Assembly: GCF_013371465.1 (NCBI RefSeq)
Contig: NZ_JABWDU010000001.1
Location: 1,045,794 to 1,109,793 of the forward strand
Length of the DNA: 64,000 nucleotides
Source of the DNA: Ensifer oleiphilus
GTDB taxonomy: Bacteria; Pseudomonadota; Alphaproteobacteria; Rhizobiales; Rhizobiaceae
Direction of reading: 5' to 3'
Part shown: positions 62,756 through 64,000 of the stretch, piece after piece
How positions within the stretch are numbered: position 1 is the stretch's first letter
How the letters are laid out: the number at the start of each line of letters is the position of its first letter
Translations under genes and position numbers: made by a program
The notes under the pieces: generated by a model
The model's input: only the letters and a program-made list of their open reading frames with translations
Database searches by the model: none
Told to the model about the DNA's origin: nothing

Positions 62756-63337
62756 TCAGCTCTCGACGGGGTCTGCCACTGGCTCGATATGCTGGCGGGG
62801 GGTGCGCTCGGACGGGTCGCGGCCGATTTCCGCGCGCAGCGTGACAAGGTCGATGAAGTGATCGGCCTGGCGGCGCAGGTCATCGGCGATCATTGGCGGC
62901 TGGGTCGACATCGTCGACACGACCGAGACTTTCCGACCCTTGCGCTGTAGGGCCTCGACAAGGGTGGTGAAATCGCCATCGCCCGAGAAGATCACCAGAT
63001 GATCAACGGTTTCCGATTGTTCCATCGCGTCGATCGCGAGTTCGATGTCCATGTTGCCCTTGATCTTGCGGCGGCCGAGCGAGTCGGTGAATTCCTTGGC
63101 GGGCTTGGTAACGACCTTGTAGCCGTTGTAGTCCAGCCAGTCGATCAATGGACGGATTGAAGAATACTCCTGGTCCTCGATGAGGGCGGTATAGTAGTAG
63201 GCGCGCAGCAGGTAGCCGCGTTTCTGAAATGCCTTGAGCAGTTTGCGATAGTCGATGTCGAAACCGAGGCTCTTCGAAGCGGCGTAGAGATTGGCGCCGT
63301 CGATAAAAAGAGCGATCTTCTCGCGTGGATCAAACAT
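62756..63337 (-). CDS. NYN-domain (LabA/DUF88) protein
   Basis: A 193-residue PIN-like NYN domain protein, a family of predicted RNases. Acidic catalytic residues are seen in LFIDGANLYAASK, KGNMDIELAIDAME and IFSGDGDFTTLV. The C-terminal 30 residues are polar. AAGGAA lies upstream of ATG 63337. Convergent with smpB; close to rpoZ but divergent from it. Confidence 0.93.
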   Translation of the reverse strand: MFDPREKIALFIDGANLYAASKSLGFDIDYRKLLKAFQKRGYLLRAYYYTALIEDQEYSSIRPLIDWLDYNGYKVVTKPAKEFTDSLGRRKIKGNMDIELAIDAMEQSETVDHLVIFSGDGDFTTLVEALQRKGRKVSVVSTMSTQPPMIADDLRRQADHFIDLVTLRAEIGRDPSERTPRQHIEPVADPVES

Positions 63338-63807
63338 CGTTATTCCTTTTTAGTGCGCATCTCGCTCGGCTAAGCGACCCTTCGGCGAATGCGCGAAAAT
63401 ACGTCGATTACATTAATAATTGCTGATATTGCAAATAATGTAGTTAACCACTTGCATTATTCCAAGCGGCTTCCCGCGAATATAGCTAGTTTTAGCAGTT
63501 GCTGCAGTTCGTCCACATCGCAAGTCTGCAGTTTCTACCAGACGTTTCCGGTCGGCATTTGGAAGTGCAACCAGGATATGTATTCGCGAAGTCTAGCCCG
63601 TCCGCGTGGCATTTTACCATGCAACACGGGGTGATGTGAGCGCTCAGTGCAGGAAAAACTTGAACTCCTGTTGTTTTGATTGTATCCGAGCGGCTAATTC
63701 CAGAAATCGGAGCCGATGAGGCCGTCATCCGGCGGCCGTTCCGGTCTCGTGTCGTTAATCCGTGCTGCGGCGATGATCGCCGCGCTTTGAGCCCAAAAGG
63801 ACAGGCA
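63338..63807. other. AT-rich intergenic region between the NYN gene and rpoZ
   Basis: No protein gene was supported in 470 bases. 63400–63460 is strongly AT-rich, and the length exceeds what two divergent promoters need; a small RNA could lie here but no specific one is recognised. Confidence 0.4.
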
Positions 63808-64000
63808 ATGGCCCGCGTCACCGTCGAAGATTGCATTGACAAGGTCGACAACCGTTTCGAACTCGTGCTGCTCGCCAGCCACCGCGCCCGCCTGATCTCG
63901 CAGGGCGCAGCGATCACCATCGATCGCGACAATGACAAGAACCCCGTGGTCGCACTGCGCGAAATCGCCGACGAGACCCTCTCGCCCGGCGACCTCAAGG
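63808..64000 (+). CDS. rpoZ: RNA polymerase omega subunit, 5' part
   Basis: The start [20 protein letters not shown] and the following [12 protein letters not shown] are the omega-subunit signature; omega aids assembly of the core RNA polymerase. The window ends after about 64 codons of an expected 130 or so. AAAAGGACAGG precedes ATG 63808. A spoT/relA gene often follows rpoZ in this group but lies outside the window. Confidence 0.95.
   Translation, partial: MARVTVEDCIDKVDNRFELVLLASHRARLISQGAAITIDRDNDKNPVVALREIADETLSPGDLK

Noticed and set aside
63470-63530. Eight-codon minus-strand ORF (MWTNCSNC) as a leader peptide
   Set aside because: Too short to judge, without a clear ribosome site or a downstream gene to attenuate.

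Overview
The window is GC-rich chromosomal DNA from an alphaproteobacterium of the Rhizobiaceae, most likely the Sinorhizobium/Ensifer group. The evidence is a glnE–pleC-like pair, an alphaproteobacterial Porin_2-type porin, a CGNR regulator, an NYN gene beside rpoZ, dapA–smpB, and two families of short palindromic intergenic repeats typical of rhizobia. Nearly all of it is chromosomal housekeeping and transport DNA. There is no rRNA, CRISPR array, phage module or integrase.

Layout. 1–7.0 kb: 3' end of glnE, a PleC/DivJ-type sensor kinase convergent with it, and aminopeptidase N. 7.4–12.7 kb: a DMT exporter, an MFS transporter, two unreported-looking small ORFs, then a YegD-like Hsp70 gene followed by a uracil-DNA-glycosylase-like gene. 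13–21.4 kb: ETF-ubiquinone oxidoreductase behind a LiuR-like operator, an Asp-type alpha/beta hydrolase divergent from a CGNR regulator, an OpuAC binding protein plus permease without an ATPase gene, a DMT exporter divergent from an Lrp regulator, and a diacylglycerol-kinase-fold lipid kinase. 21.6–30.5 kb: AMP nucleosidase (possibly leaderless), a YnfA membrane protein, a two-gene operon of very small exported peptides, DUF2147 and Sel1 proteins, a HisC-like aminotransferase, two PilZ proteins and a large caspase–Sel1–peptidoglycan-binding protein.

30.6–39.4 kb: tRNA-Ser(GCU), a truncated IS630-type remnant, a glycine-zipper lipoprotein, then a transport cluster (AbgT transporter, M20 peptidase, SLC13/RCK_C transporter) and a beta-helix membrane protein. 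39.4–45.0 kb: a seven-gene Mrp/Mbh-like cation–proton antiporter operon in which MrpA is broken up and two antiporter modules are fused in one 1031-residue protein. 45–54.7 kb: an esterase-like lipoprotein, an RND efflux pair, a DUF1269 protein, an AI-2E-family permease and an AraC regulator. 54.9–55.6 kb: a second, internally deleted IS630-type remnant with recognisable terminal inverted repeats. 56.2–64 kb: a strongly expressed porin with a strong terminator, an alpha/beta hydrolase, two direct repeats, a soluble lytic transglycosylase, dapA–smpB, an NYN-domain gene and the start of rpoZ.

The points I rate most worth following are the rearranged Mrp-like antiporter, the small exported peptide pair at 23.6–24.0 kb, the caspase–Sel1 fusion, a 19-bp motif found three times in otherwise empty gaps, and LiuR-like palindromes near etfQO and the DUF2147 gene. 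Starts were moved downstream of the longest frame wherever a ribosome binding site or family alignment argued for it; these choices are given in each entry.
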